In this document: in pieces, positions 1-9,226 of the stretch | Numbering within the stretch: position 1 is the first letter of the stretch | Layout of the letters: the number at the start of each line of letters is the position of its first letter | From: Streptomyces venezuelae | Lineage (GTDB): Bacteria > Actinomycetota > Actinomycetes > Streptomycetales > Streptomycetaceae | Reading direction: 5' to 3' | DNA length: 64,000 nt | NCBI RefSeq assembly: GCF_008642315.1 | Contig: NZ_CP029192.1 | Span: forward strand, 186,001 to 250,000 | The notes under the pieces: generated by a model | What the model saw: the letters and a program-made list of their open reading frames with translations, nothing else | Databases searched by the model: none | What the model was told of the DNA's origin: nothing | Made by a program: the position numbers and the translations under genes

Positions 1-1223
1 GCGTACGGCAGGTGCTCGGCCGGATCGCCGACCAGGCCGCCACCTGGGACAGTGCCGTGGGCCAGGCACTCGCCCTGAAGAAGGCGATCGAGCTGGCCGC
101 CCTCGGTGCCAAGTTGCCCGACGTGGTCAACTCCCGGTTGCAGTGGCAGCCCGACATCAAGGCGTGGACCCCGGGCAAGCCGACGCCGACCAGGGCCGAG
201 GACGCCGTGTTCTGGCCGACGGGGAAGCTGACGCTCGTCACCGACCTGCGCGGCTCGCTGCGCCCGGACGTGCCGCAGGCCGCGGACGTCACCTGCACGC
301 TGGGCAAGTTCGACCTGCGCATGGTGCCCGGGTTCGACGCGGTCGTGCTGCACTTCGACGAGATCCGGTTCAGCATGCGGGCCGGGCAGAAGCCCGACGT
401 CGAGGTGAAGTTCGGGGGCGTCGACTTCGTGGGGAACCTGGACTTCGTCCAGACCCTGCGCAACATCATTCCGCTCGACGGTTTCAGCGACCCGCCGGCC
501 ATCACGGTCGACGGGTCGGGTATCCACGCCAACTACTCCATGCAACTGCCGAACGCGGCCGTCGGCGTCTTCAGCCTGGAGAACCTCTCCCTCAACGCGG
601 TGCTGTCCGTTCCGTTCATCGGTGACACGCCGCTTCAGGCCGGGTTCGCGTTCTGCCGCCGCGAGGCGCCGTTCCGCCTCACGGTGTCGATGCTGGGCGG
701 CGGGGGCTACTTCGGGATCGTCCTGAACCCCAAAGAGATCGCGGTGCTGGACGCGGCCCTGGAGTTCGGGGCCGCCGTGTCGATGAACTTCGGGGTGGCG
801 AGCGGCAGCCTGTCGGTGATGGCCGGCATCTACTTCCGGCTCGACCTGGCGCAGAACAGCGTCACGCTCGTCGGCTATCTGCGGGCGCGCGGCGAGGTCG
901 ACGTCCTCGGCATCGTCTCCGCCTCCATCGAGCTGTACATGGAGCTGGGTTACAAGGACGGATACGCGATCGGCCGGGCCACCCTGACGATCAGCATCGA
1001 GATCGGCTTCTTCGAGACGTCGGTGACGATCAGCTGCGAGAAGAAGTTCGCGGGCAGCGGCACCGGAGCCGGCGCGTTCGCCGCGTCGGCCGGGGGCACG
1101 CCCTGTCCCGCCATCGCCCCGCCCACCTTCGTCGATCTGATGTCCCCGTACCCCGACCCGGTGACCGGCGCCCTGATCGACCCGGTATTCGACTACTGCA
1201 CCGCGTTCGCGGAGGTGGACTGA
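1..1223 (+). CDS. C-terminal part of a large beta-rich protein, unknown function
   Basis: The frame is already open at the left edge, so only the last ~405 residues of a longer protein are visible. The first GTG in the window (position 12) has no ribosome site and is not a credible start. The visible part alternates short hydrophobic and polar stretches typical of extended beta structure (for example GGGGYFGIVL near residue 230 and ELYMELGYKDGYAIGR near residue 305). It ends in a Gly/Ala-rich hinge and a Pro-rich tail. The stop lies 2 nt before the ATG of the next large gene, whose ribosome site (GGAGGTGG) is inside these last codons, so the two are very probably cotranscribed and coupled. 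I do not recognise the family. N-terminal features such as a signal peptide cannot be judged. Confidence 0.8.
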   Translation, partial: VRQVLGRIADQAATWDSAVGQALALKKAIELAALGAKLPDVVNSRLQWQPDIKAWTPGKPTPTRAEDAVFWPTGKLTLVTDLRGSLRPDVPQAADVTCTLGKFDLRMVPGFDAVVLHFDEIRFSMRAGQKPDVEVKFGGVDFVGNLDFVQTLRNIIPLDGFSDPPAITVDGSGIHANYSMQLPNAAVGVFSLENLSLNAVLSVPFIGDTPLQAGFAFCRREAPFRLTVSMLGGGGYFGIVLNPKEIAVLDAALEFGAAVSMNFGVASGSLSVMAGIYFRLDLAQNSVTLVGYLRARGEVDVLGIVSASIELYMELGYKDGYAIGRATLTISIEIGFFETSVTISCEKKFAGSGTGAGAFAASAGGTPCPAIAPPTFVDLMSPYPDPVTGALIDPVFDYCTAFAEVD

Positions 1224-1225
1224 CC

Positions 1226-4200
1226 ATGGACAGCATCCGTTGGACCGTGCTTCCCGACGGCGTCGCCGACGCGGACACGGTACGCGTGTCCGTGCTCGTC
1301 AGCCCGCGCCTCACCGGCATCGGGGCACTCGGCCAGTCCCCGTACTTCGCGAAGTGGCCGGAGCGGCTGGCCGCTCTCCTGCCCTCGCTGTGGCTGGAGT
1401 TCAACGACCTGGCGAACACGCGCGTGACCGCGCTGCGGCCGACGGGCCGCTATCCGGCCGCCGATCTCGGCCTGTGGCGGACCCTGTTCGACGACTCCAC
1501 CTTCGTACGCCCTCAGCCGCCGCCCACCGCGCTCGCGGCGGACGAGCGGCGGACGCTGCGCTCCTATCCGGGCAAGCTGGTGCACGACGAGGTCACCGGG
1601 TTGTACGAGGCGATCGCCGTTTACACGACGGAGAGCAGGCTGCGTACCGCTTGGGCCAGGGAGGAGCGGGCGCTGTGCGAGGAGCCGCCGACGGACCATC
1701 GCGGCTGGGAGCTGCCCGCGCTGTTCCGGGTGGCCGATCTGATTCCGGACCGGGTGCTCGAACTGGGGCGCGACCCGAAGACGGGATACGCGGTTCTGGA
1801 GGATGTGCTGCATCCGCGTGGCTCCGGTGCGACGGTCGACGACGGTCGCACGCCACGCTTCATGGACCGAACGAGCGGGGCGTACTCCGACGACAAGCGG
1901 ATGCTGCCGCTGGCCGAGGCCTCCAGGTTCTACGACCGGGGCAAGGCGCCGTCCGCGCCCGGGGTCGCGGAGGAGCCGACGCACCGGATCGACTTCCATG
2001 AGGCGTGCGGGTTGCTGGGCGACTGTCCGGAGCTGCAGCGGCGGTTCGGGCTGGTGCTCGATCTGAGCTTCGCGATGCCGGCGGGGGTGGGGGACGGGGC
2101 GCAGGTGCGTGTGCACTTCGACGACGCGCTGCCGGAGGCGGGCGTGCTCAACGCTCCGGGCAAGTGCCCCTGGACGCGCATCCGTTACACGCGGGGCGGT
2201 GTCTTCGAGGCGGCCGTCGGGGACAGCGGCGTGATCAAGGACCGCATGCTGGATCTCGGCGATCCCGAGCTGTGGCATCTCACCGAACTCGACGTGGACG
2301 GAGCGGCCCTCAAGCACGTCGACTACGCCCGCACGATCGACACCCTGTGGAACGGCGACCGCCTGCCGTCGGGCGCACGGGCGGTGGCGCAGCAGGTGAC
2401 GGGCACCGGCACCCCGGCGGCCCGCGGCGCCGGGATCACGCTGCTGCACACCGACCGCGACCGGCACCTCGCCGGGCTCATCGGCGCCGACGTGGGCCGG
2501 CAGGTCGACGCGGCGGAGACCGTGCTGACCGCCGTGGACCTGCTGCGGGGGTACCGCGTCGACATCGGGGTCGTCGATCCCGCCACCGGCCGGATCGCGC
2601 AATGGCGTTCGCTGCTGCGCCGCCGGGGCCGCTACACGGTCCGTCGTCCGGGTCAGCAGCCCGTCGAGATCCAGGGGGTGCGGCCGGACGAGGGTGTGGT
2701 GCGGGCCAGCGCGGTCACCGTCGACGCGGCCGACGACCGGCAGCTGTACGGGCACCAGGCCGTGTTCGGCTGGCACGGCTGGAGTCTCGCGGCGCCGCGC
2801 CCGGGCCGCACCATCGGCCTGGACGACCAGCCGGAGGCACCGGCGCCGCCCGTCTCGCCGGACGTGCCGCTCGACACCAAGTTCGCCGCCGAGCCGGGCT
2901 CACTGCCCGCCCTGCGGTTCGGCCGCACCTACCGGATGCGTGCCAGGGTCGTCGACCTGGCGGGCAACGGCCTCGACCACACGGCGAGCACACCGGACGC
3001 CGTCCACTCCGACGCGATCACGTACGGCCGTTGGGAGCCGGTCCCCCAGCCCGTGGTGATGCCGCTCCTGCCGTTCAACGAGGGCGAGTCCACCGAGCGC
3101 CTCGTCATCCGCAGCACCGTCACCGACGACGGCCGCGCGATCTCCACCGACGAGTACGCCCTGCGCCGCTCCGACGTCCCCGACCACGAGGCGCGTTCGG
3201 AGGTCGACGGTCTGGACCGGCGGTACAAGCCGATCGCGGAACGCCACGTGGCGCCGCCGAAGACCGCCCTGCAGATGGCCGAGGAGCACGGCGTGTTCGA
3301 CGCGGTCTTCGGTCCCGGCACCTCCGCCGAGGTCCGCGAGGAGTACGTCGCCGTCGCGTCCCGCGAGGCCGGGTCCTTCCTGGACACGAAGGTGCGGGAC
3401 CCCGAGTGGCCGCACCTGGAGCACGATCTGCTGCGCGAGGGCGACATCCACATCGCCAAGCACGACGTGCACGATCCGCTGCCGCTCACCCGGCTGCCCC
3501 TCCCCCGCCGCGGCGCCTGCCTGGAGCAGGGCGAGTTCGTGGTGCACAGCGCCGACCAGCTACTCCTCCCGTATCTGCCGGACGTCCTGGCCGAGGGAGT
3601 CATGCTGCGCGGTCTGCCCGGCGACACGGAGAACCGGAAGATTCCGTTCCCCGGCCCGTGGCCGCAGGCCAAGCCGTTCAAGCTGCGCGTGAGGGAAGGC
3701 GACGGGGAACCGCACTGGCGCGACGGCGTGCGCGAACGGGTGCTTGAGGTGTTCCTCACCAAGGGTGAGATCGCCACGGTCCGGCTCAGTTGCTATCTCC
3801 ACGCGGCCAAGTTGCCGCTGCTACGGCAGTGGAGCCTGCTGACCGACTCGCCGTTCTGGGCCGGCCTGCCCGCCGCGGACAAGGCCTTCGTCATGCGGGC
3901 AAGCGCCGACGGCGAGAACTGGATGCTGACCCCGTGGGTCGAGCTGACGCTGGTCCACGCGGTGGAGAAGCCGGTGCTCCGCCCCGAGCTCGGCGAACTG
4001 GCCTCCCACCGCACGGCGGAGCAGACCGCGGCCCGGCTGACGGGGACGCTGACGAGCCACGCCGAGAGCAGCGGTCACGTCGAGCTGGACGCGCACTGGA
4101 GCGAGTGGCTGGACGACGTCACCAGGCCGGAGCCGGTCCGGATCGACGGCCACACGCATCTGGAGGACATCACCCTCGCCTACACCGCCGACGAGGAACA

Positions 4201-5368
4201 CGTCGACCGTGCGCACGAGTTCGGTGACACCAGGCACCGCAACGTCCGCTACACGCCCACCGCCGTCACCCGGTTCCGCGAGTACTTCCATCCCAGCATC
4301 ACGCAGGACCGGGCCAGCGTCACCCGGGTCGGCCCGGCCGCCGCTCCCCTGCCGGTGCCCAGTTCGCGCCGTCCCGAGCCGCCCGCGGTGGCCTACGTCG
4401 TGCCGACCTTCCGCTGGCAGCAGACGGTCGACGAGGAGCGCCGCGCCGTCACCCGGCACCGCCGCCCCGCGGGCCTGCGCGTCTATCTGAACCGGCCGTG
4501 GTTCTCCTCCGGGGACGACGAGATGCTGGCCGTCCTGCTCGATCCGGCCGGCGCGGCCCTGCCGGACACCTTCGTCACCCGCTGGGGTGTGGACCCCGTC
4601 TGGGCCGATCCGACGGTCCTGCCGAACCCGGCCGCCGCGCATTTCCCGAACGCGGCGAAGAGACTGGCGGGGCTGCGTCTGGCGGAGTCCCCCGACGCGG
4701 CGCCTGTGGTCGTCGACGCGGTGGCGTTCGCTCCGGCGTTCCATGCGGAGCGGCGGCTCTGGTACGTCGACATCGATGTGGACTTCCGTGACACGGCCGC
4801 CACCGCGACGTCGTACTTCCCTTACGTGCGGCTCGCCCTGGCCCGCTATCAGCCGTACTCGGTCGACACGCTGCACCTGTCGAAGGTCGAGCGCGCGGAG
4901 TTCGCCCAGCTGGTGCCGCCCCGCTCGGTCACCGGGCGCAGGGAAGGCGATCGGCTCACCGTGCGGCTCGTGGGTCCGGCGACGTACAACGAACTCGGCG
5001 AGCTGAGCGGCACGGGAGTGGTCGCCGCGGCCGCGAGCCGCCGGGTCGTCGTGACCCTGCAGAGCCGGGCGACCCTGCAGACGGACGAGATGGACTGGCA
5101 GCAGGCGGGTGCTCCGGCGGAGCTGACGTGCCGGGCCGACGGCGGCTCGTTCGTGTGGGACGGGAGCATCGCCGTGCCGGACGTCCAGTTGCTGACCTCG
5201 TACCGGCTGCTCGTGCAGGAGTACGAGCTCTACCGCACCGACGCGGACACCGCCACGGACACCCTCACCGTGAACGGCGCCTCGGTGCCCGCGGCCCGGC
5301 GTCCGGTGCATGCCGACTACCTCGGGCTGAGTGTCGGCGTGCTCGGGCGGATCGACTTCGAGCTCTAG
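1226..5368 (+). CDS. Giant (1380-residue) uncharacterised protein
   Basis: Starts at ATG with GGAGGTGG 8 nt upstream, inside the previous gene. The protein has no signal peptide, membrane helix, nucleotide-binding loop or metalloprotease motif that I can see. Stretches such as YRMRARVVDLAGN (about residue 570) resemble beta-sandwich (Ig/FnIII-like) domains. Acidic loops and frequent Trp/Tyr suggest a multidomain structural or carbohydrate/polymer-binding protein. It is the middle gene of a three-gene unit: partial giant protein, this gene, then a secreted trypsin-like protease 9 nt downstream. The pairing suggests a protein assembly processed by or displayed with the protease, but that is inference. 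Large antisense open frames across this gene are codon-bias shadows. Confidence 0.85.
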   Translation: MDSIRWTVLPDGVADADTVRVSVLVSPRLTGIGALGQSPYFAKWPERLAALLPSLWLEFNDLANTRVTALRPTGRYPAADLGLWRTLFDDSTFVRPQPPPTALAADERRTLRSYPGKLVHDEVTGLYEAIAVYTTESRLRTAWAREERALCEEPPTDHRGWELPALFRVADLIPDRVLELGRDPKTGYAVLEDVLHPRGSGATVDDGRTPRFMDRTSGAYSDDKRMLPLAEASRFYDRGKAPSAPGVAEEPTHRIDFHEACGLLGDCPELQRRFGLVLDLSFAMPAGVGDGAQVRVHFDDALPEAGVLNAPGKCPWTRIRYTRGGVFEAAVGDSGVIKDRMLDLGDPELWHLTELDVDGAALKHVDYARTIDTLWNGDRLPSGARAVAQQVTGTGTPAARGAGITLLHTDRDRHLAGLIGADVGRQVDAAETVLTAVDLLRGYRVDIGVVDPATGRIAQWRSLLRRRGRYTVRRPGQQPVEIQGVRPDEGVVRASAVTVDAADDRQLYGHQAVFGWHGWSLAAPRPGRTIGLDDQPEAPAPPVSPDVPLDTKFAAEPGSLPALRFGRTYRMRARVVDLAGNGLDHTASTPDAVHSDAITYGRWEPVPQPVVMPLLPFNEGESTERLVIRSTVTDDGRAISTDEYALRRSDVPDHEARSEVDGLDRRYKPIAERHVAPPKTALQMAEEHGVFDAVFGPGTSAEVREEYVAVASREAGSFLDTKVRDPEWPHLEHDLLREGDIHIAKHDVHDPLPLTRLPLPRRGACLEQGEFVVHSADQLLLPYLPDVLAEGVMLRGLPGDTENRKIPFPGPWPQAKPFKLRVREGDGEPHWRDGVRERVLEVFLTKGEIATVRLSCYLHAAKLPLLRQWSLLTDSPFWAGLPAADKAFVMRASADGENWMLTPWVELTLVHAVEKPVLRPELGELASHRTAEQTAARLTGTLTSHAESSGHVELDAHWSEWLDDVTRPEPVRIDGHTHLEDITLAYTADEEHVDRAHEFGDTRHRNVRYTPTAVTRFREYFHPSITQDRASVTRVGPAAAPLPVPSSRRPEPPAVAYVVPTFRWQQTVDEERRAVTRHRRPAGLRVYLNRPWFSSGDDEMLAVLLDPAGAALPDTFVTRWGVDPVWADPTVLPNPAAAHFPNAAKRLAGLRLAESPDAAPVVVDAVAFAPAFHAERRLWYVDIDVDFRDTAATATSYFPYVRLALARYQPYSVDTLHLSKVERAEFAQLVPPRSVTGRREGDRLTVRLVGPATYNELGELSGTGVVAAAASRRVVVTLQSRATLQTDEMDWQQAGAPAELTCRADGGSFVWDGSIAVPDVQLLTSYRLLVQEYELYRTDADTATDTLTVNGASVPAARRPVHADYLGLSVGVLGRIDFEL

Positions 5369-5377
5369 GAGGTTCGG

Positions 5378-6226
5378 ATGTCAGGACGACCTTTCGCCTA
5401 CTGCCTGGTGGCCCTCTTGCTGGTCCTGACGTGGTCCTCTCCCGCATCCGGCGCTCCGGCGAGCAGGTTCAACGATCCGCAGCCGCACCGCGGCGGTGCC
5501 GAGTACCGCGTGACATACGGGGGACGGACGTTCGCCTGTTCGTCGGGGTTCGCCGTGCGGAAGGTCGTCAGCGGCAAGCGCGGCATGGCAACGGCCGGGC
5601 ACTGCGCGCCGACCGGGACGGATGCGACCTCGGGAGAGTTCAGGTTCGGCACGTTCTTCGAGTCGTACAACACGGAGACGATGGACGCCGCGATGATCAG
5701 CGGCACTCGCATCAAGCCGCAGGTGTACGCGACGACCCTCTGGACGGACGGCGGTACGCCGAGCACACCCGTCGCGCGTCGCGTCCTGGAGAAGGTGGAC
5801 GGTCCCGTGCGCGGGCAGAAGGTGTGTGTCAGCGGGAAGGTGACCAAACTGGTCTGCGACATCGAGGTGTACAACCTCACCGGCGGTGAGTCCTGCGGCG
5901 ACGAGGAGCCGATCGTGTGCACCCGGGGCCTGGTGCTCGCGGGGAAGGAGGGCGTGGACATCGTGGACGAGGGCGACTCGGGCGCTCCCGTGTTCGTGCC
6001 GGTCGACAAGGAGGTCGACGGGCACATGGTGTTCGGGGCCAGGCTCGTCGGCATGCTGATCGGCGGCGGGCCGCGGCGTCAGGGTGGTCCCGAGGATCTC
6101 GTGACGTTCCATACCGTCAGGCAGGTCGAGTGCGCCCTGACCGTGGAGGTGCTGACGACGGCGGACACGCAGGCGCGCGGCACCGCACCGAGGTCGCCCC
6201 GGGCGGACTGCCCGATCTCGGACTGA
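5378..6226 (+). CDS. Secreted trypsin-like (S1 family) serine protease
   Basis: 282 residues with a good AGGAGG ribosome site 5 nt before ATG. Residues 1-26 form a signal peptide (basic start, hydrophobic core ending at ASGAPA). The triad is visible: His75 in ATAGHC, Asp103 in TMDAAMI and Ser201 in EGDSGAP. Extra Cys pairs (54/76 and 150/160 regions, 173/181) suggest disulfides, as in exported chymotrypsin-fold enzymes. It closes the unit with the two giant proteins, 9 nt after the upstream stop. Its likely role is extracellular proteolysis, perhaps of its neighbours' products; the substrate is not evident. The family assignment is secure. Confidence 0.92.
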   Translation: MSGRPFAYCLVALLLVLTWSSPASGAPASRFNDPQPHRGGAEYRVTYGGRTFACSSGFAVRKVVSGKRGMATAGHCAPTGTDATSGEFRFGTFFESYNTETMDAAMISGTRIKPQVYATTLWTDGGTPSTPVARRVLEKVDGPVRGQKVCVSGKVTKLVCDIEVYNLTGGESCGDEEPIVCTRGLVLAGKEGVDIVDEGDSGAPVFVPVDKEVDGHMVFGARLVGMLIGGGPRRQGGPEDLVTFHTVRQVECALTVEVLTTADTQARGTAPRSPRADCPISD

Positions 6227-6228
6227 CT

Positions 6229-6256
6229 CCCCTCAGTGGGGCACCTCGCTGAGGGG
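6229..6256 (+). terminator. Bidirectional hairpin between convergent genes
   Basis: Inverted repeat CCCCTCAG / CTGAGGGG (6229-6236 and 6249-6256, 12-nt loop) sits in the 32-nt gap between the protease stop and the stop of the opposing CNNM gene. No strong U-tract is present, as is common in Streptomyces. Confidence 0.6.
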
Positions 6257-6258
6257 CC

Positions 6259-7311
6259 TCAACCGTCGGGGGTCCGCGGTGCGCCGGAGTCCCTCGGCGC
6301 GGCGTGCATCAGGCGGGCCAGCAGGTCGTCGAGCGTGACCATGCCGGTGAGGCGGCCCGTGTCGTCGCTGACCACGGCGAGGGAGGCGCGGTGCCTGCGC
6401 AGCTGCTCGATGGCGTGACCGATGGTGTCCTTCGCGGCCAGCTCCGGTACGGGCCGGGCCAGCTCGCGCGCGGTCACGTCGGTGCGGTCCCTGGCGCGGG
6501 CGATCAGGGCGTCGCGGGCGTGCACCGAGCCGACGATCAGGGGGCCGTCGAACACGAGGAGGCGGCTGCGGTCGTGCGCGGCGGCCGTGGTGAGGATGGC
6601 GTCGATGCCCGCGGCGGCCGGGACCGAGGTGATCTGTCCGGCGGGTGTCTGGAGGTCGCCGACCGGCGAGTCCGGTTCGGTGAGGGAGTTGGTGATCAGC
6701 TCCGAGTCGTGCTCGCTGATCAGGCCGAGGCGTGCGGACTCCGTGACGAGGTGGGTGAGTTACTCGCGGTCGTGGACGGGGGCGAGCTCGTCGCGCGGGG
6801 TGACGCGGCACAGCCGTACCAGAGCGTTGCTGACCCTGTTGAGCAGTCCGATGAGCGGACGGACGACCTTGACGACCGCGCGGAAGGCCGGGGAGAGGAG
6901 CATGGCCGAGCGCTCGGGGTGGGCGATGGCCCACGACTTGGGCGCCATCTCGCCGACGACCATGTGCAGGAAGACCACGACGATCATCGCGAGGGCGAAG
7001 GAGACTCCGTAGCTGAGGCCGCTGGGCAGGCCCCAGCGGTGCAGCAGCGGGTCAAGTGCGTGCGAGATCGCGGGTTTGGAGATCGAGCCGAGGCCCAGGG
7101 TGCAGACGGTGATGCCGAGTTGCGCGCCGGCGAGCATCAGGGACAGCTCGCGCATGCCCGCGAGTGCCGCCTTGGCGCCGCGTCGGCCTTCGGACGCGGC
7201 CTTCTCCATGCGGTGCCGTTTGGCGGCGACGAGCGCGAATTCGGCGGCCACGAAGAAGCCGCTGCCGATCAGCAGCAGGACGGTCAGGAAGAGCACCATC
7301 GGGAAGCTCAT
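6259..7311 (-). pseudogene. CNNM/CorC-type membrane protein interrupted by in-frame TAA
   Basis: One continuous frame of 350 codons encodes a DUF21 (CNNM) membrane domain followed by a CBS-pair region, but codon 184 is TAA (6760-6762 on the + strand reads tta). Translation just after the stop continues perfectly (LTHLVTESARLGLI and then CBS-like sequence to 6259), so the lesion is a single point change, most simply GAA to TAA in an expected EELTHLVTE. The first 183 residues contain the N-terminal membrane segments (MSFPMVLFLTVLLLIGSGFF...). The start overlaps the stop of the upstream paralogue by 4 nt (7308-7311), so the pair was translationally coupled. It would have been a divalent-cation transport or hemolysin-C family protein. 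Either a recent pseudogene, readthrough, or a sequencing error. Confidence 0.85.
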
Positions 7312-8678
7312 GCGCTCGGCTCCTCGGCGTTCGACCGGCCCCTGCCGGCGAGGGGAGCATCAGGGACGGCCTCGGGCAGCCTCTCCATGCGCACCTGCTC
7401 CGCGACGTGCCGCTCCAGTGTGCGTACGTCGATCACCACGGTGTCCCCGTCGGGCAGCCGCACGAGGAGTCTGTCGCCCACGGACGGGAAGCGGCCGAGC
7501 CGGTCGACGACGAATCCGGAGACGGTGTCGTAGTCCTCCTCCTCGGGCAGCTCGATCCCGGTGGCCTCGGCGACCTCGTCGAGGCGGCGTCCCGCGTCCA
7601 CCAGCCAGCCCCGTCCGTCGGCGACGGCGAGTTCGACGACGGTGTCGCTCTCGTCGGCGATGTCACCGACGAGTTCCTCGGCGATGTCCTCGTACGTGAC
7701 GATGCCCGCCACGCCTCCGTGCTCGTCCAGGACGACGGCGAACTCGTCGTCGCGCTGCCGCATCTGCTCGACGGCGTCGGGCAGTTCGAGCGTGTCCGGC
7801 AGGAGCAGCGGCCGACGGGCGATCGCGCCCGCGGTCGTGCCGGACAGGCTGCCCGCGGTGAGCCGTGTCAGCTCGCGCACGCCCAGCACACCGCCGATGC
7901 CGTCGGGGTGGTCGCCGAGGACGGGGTAGTTCGAGTGGCCGTGCCGGGCGACCAGTTCGACGGCGTCGGCCGCGCTGGCCTCCTTGCGGACGAAGACGGC
8001 GTCGGCGCGCGGCACCATGACTTCGTCGAGGGTGCGGTCGGAGAATTCGAGCGCGTGGTCGAGGAGTGTCGCGGTGTCCTTGGGCAGCTCTCCCCGCTCG
8101 TGGGACTCTCCGATGAGGTGGCCGAGCTCCTCCAGCGTGGCGCCGTGGTGGAGCTCCTCGACGGGTTCGATCCCGACGCGGCGCAGCAGCCGGTTGGCGG
8201 CGCTGTCGAAGATCCGCACGACGGGTCCGACCACCTTCAGATACGCGAGGGTGGAGACCGCGAGGGATTTGGCGAGGCGCTCGGGCACGGCGAGCGCGAG
8301 GTTCTTGGGGGCCAGCTCGCCCAGGACCATCTGGACGACGGTGGCCAGGACGAAGGCGAGGACGACGGAGATGCCGCCGACGGCGCCTTCGGGGATGCCG
8401 ATGCCGGTGAGGGCGGGTCTGAGCAGGGCGGACACGGAGGGTTCCGCGATGAAGCCGACGACCAGGCCGGTCACGGTGATGCCGAGCTGTGCGCCGGACA
8501 GCATGAAGGAGAGCCGTCCGAGGACCTGCAGGGCGCGGGCCGCGCGCTTGTCGCCCGCCGCGGCCTCGCGAGCCAGGGCGAGGCGGTCCGCGGAGACGTA
8601 CGCGAATTCCTGCGCCACGAAGTATCCGGTGCCGGCGGTGAGGACGAAGACGGCCAGCAGACCGAGGGCGGCGCTCAT
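7308..8678 (-). CDS. CNNM/HlyC-CorC family membrane protein (DUF21-CBS-CorC_C)
   Basis: 456 residues. The N-terminal DUF21 domain (about 1-190) has four hydrophobic segments and the typical QEFAYVSADR and LGELAPKNLA signatures. A CBS pair follows (about 215-335, with MVPRADAVFV and VTYEDIAEELVGDI), then a C-terminal transporter-associated domain (about 350-430, DTVSGFVVDRLGRFPSVGD). Family members act as Mg/Co-linked transporters or regulators in the cytoplasmic membrane. It overlaps the next gene by ATGA, and that partner is broken by a stop codon. This copy appears complete. The substrate is not known. Confidence 0.9.
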   Translation of the reverse strand: MSAALGLLAVFVLTAGTGYFVAQEFAYVSADRLALAREAAAGDKRAARALQVLGRLSFMLSGAQLGITVTGLVVGFIAEPSVSALLRPALTGIGIPEGAVGGISVVLAFVLATVVQMVLGELAPKNLALAVPERLAKSLAVSTLAYLKVVGPVVRIFDSAANRLLRRVGIEPVEELHHGATLEELGHLIGESHERGELPKDTATLLDHALEFSDRTLDEVMVPRADAVFVRKEASAADAVELVARHGHSNYPVLGDHPDGIGGVLGVRELTRLTAGSLSGTTAGAIARRPLLLPDTLELPDAVEQMRQRDDEFAVVLDEHGGVAGIVTYEDIAEELVGDIADESDTVVELAVADGRGWLVDAGRRLDEVAEATGIELPEEEDYDTVSGFVVDRLGRFPSVGDRLLVRLPDGDTVVIDVRTLERHVAEQVRMERLPEAVPDAPLAGRGRSNAEEPSA

Positions 8679-8743
8679 CGGCGCGCCGGTGGGGAAAGCG
8701 GTGGGGGGTCCGTCGGTGGGGCGGACAATGCGGTGCTCCTCGT

Positions 8744-9226
8744 TCAGGGTGTTTCAGGACAACGGTCCTGGTCATCTCCGGGTTCCCTGATCACTTTCCG
8801 CCGCCGCAGCGCGGCGTGCCACCCGATGCGTCGGTCGGGTCCGTCGGCGAGGGGGCCGGGGGTCATGCGCGGGTCCATGTGCGGGCACCGCGTGCCGCCG
8901 GACGGGAAGGCGGTCGCCGTCTCGTCCTCCATGGCGGCGAAGAAGCGGCGCCCGGCGGACGACTGGCGTGAGGTGGACCAGGCGTATCCGGCGCCGGCGG
9001 CGAGGGCCAGGTGCACGGCGTGCCGTCCGATGCCCTGGCCCTGCCAGTGGGTGGCGACGGAGACACTGCCGATGTATCCGCGTCGGCAGGGGTGGCAGAC
9101 CTGGTATTCGAGGCTGCCGACCTGTCGGTCGTCACGGTCGAGGACGACGACGGCCCGGCGTCCCGCGGGCAGCGTCTCGACGACGCTGTCGTAGTGGACC
9201 GCGGGAGGCCGGGCCGGAGGGTTCAC
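8744..9226 (-). CDS. GNAT-family N-acetyltransferase
   Basis: 160 residues starting at a GTG that overlaps the stop of the upstream acyltransferase gene by 4 nt (GTGA, 9223-9226), so translation is coupled. The acetyl-CoA binding region is visible as GYIGSVSVATHWQGQGIGRH (about residues 55-74), matching the GNAT V-x-x-x-x-Q/R-x-x-G-x-G/A motif, followed by AVHLALAAGAGYAW. The C-terminal ~50 residues are basic and lie outside the usual fold. The substrate is unknown. A longer upstream in-frame extension exists but is antisense-like sequence inside the previous gene, so the GTG start is preferred. Confidence 0.8.
   Translation of the reverse strand: MNPPARPPAVHYDSVVETLPAGRRAVVVLDRDDRQVGSLEYQVCHPCRRGYIGSVSVATHWQGQGIGRHAVHLALAAGAGYAWSTSRQSSAGRRFFAAMEDETATAFPSGGTRCPHMDPRMTPGPLADGPDRRIGWHAALRRRKVIREPGDDQDRCPETP

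Noticed and set aside
1193..5311. Long antisense open frames (about 500 residues) under the giant gene
   Set aside because: They follow the GC-skewed third positions of the sense gene, contain Arg/Pro/Gly-rich nonsense and have no ribosome sites or family motifs.
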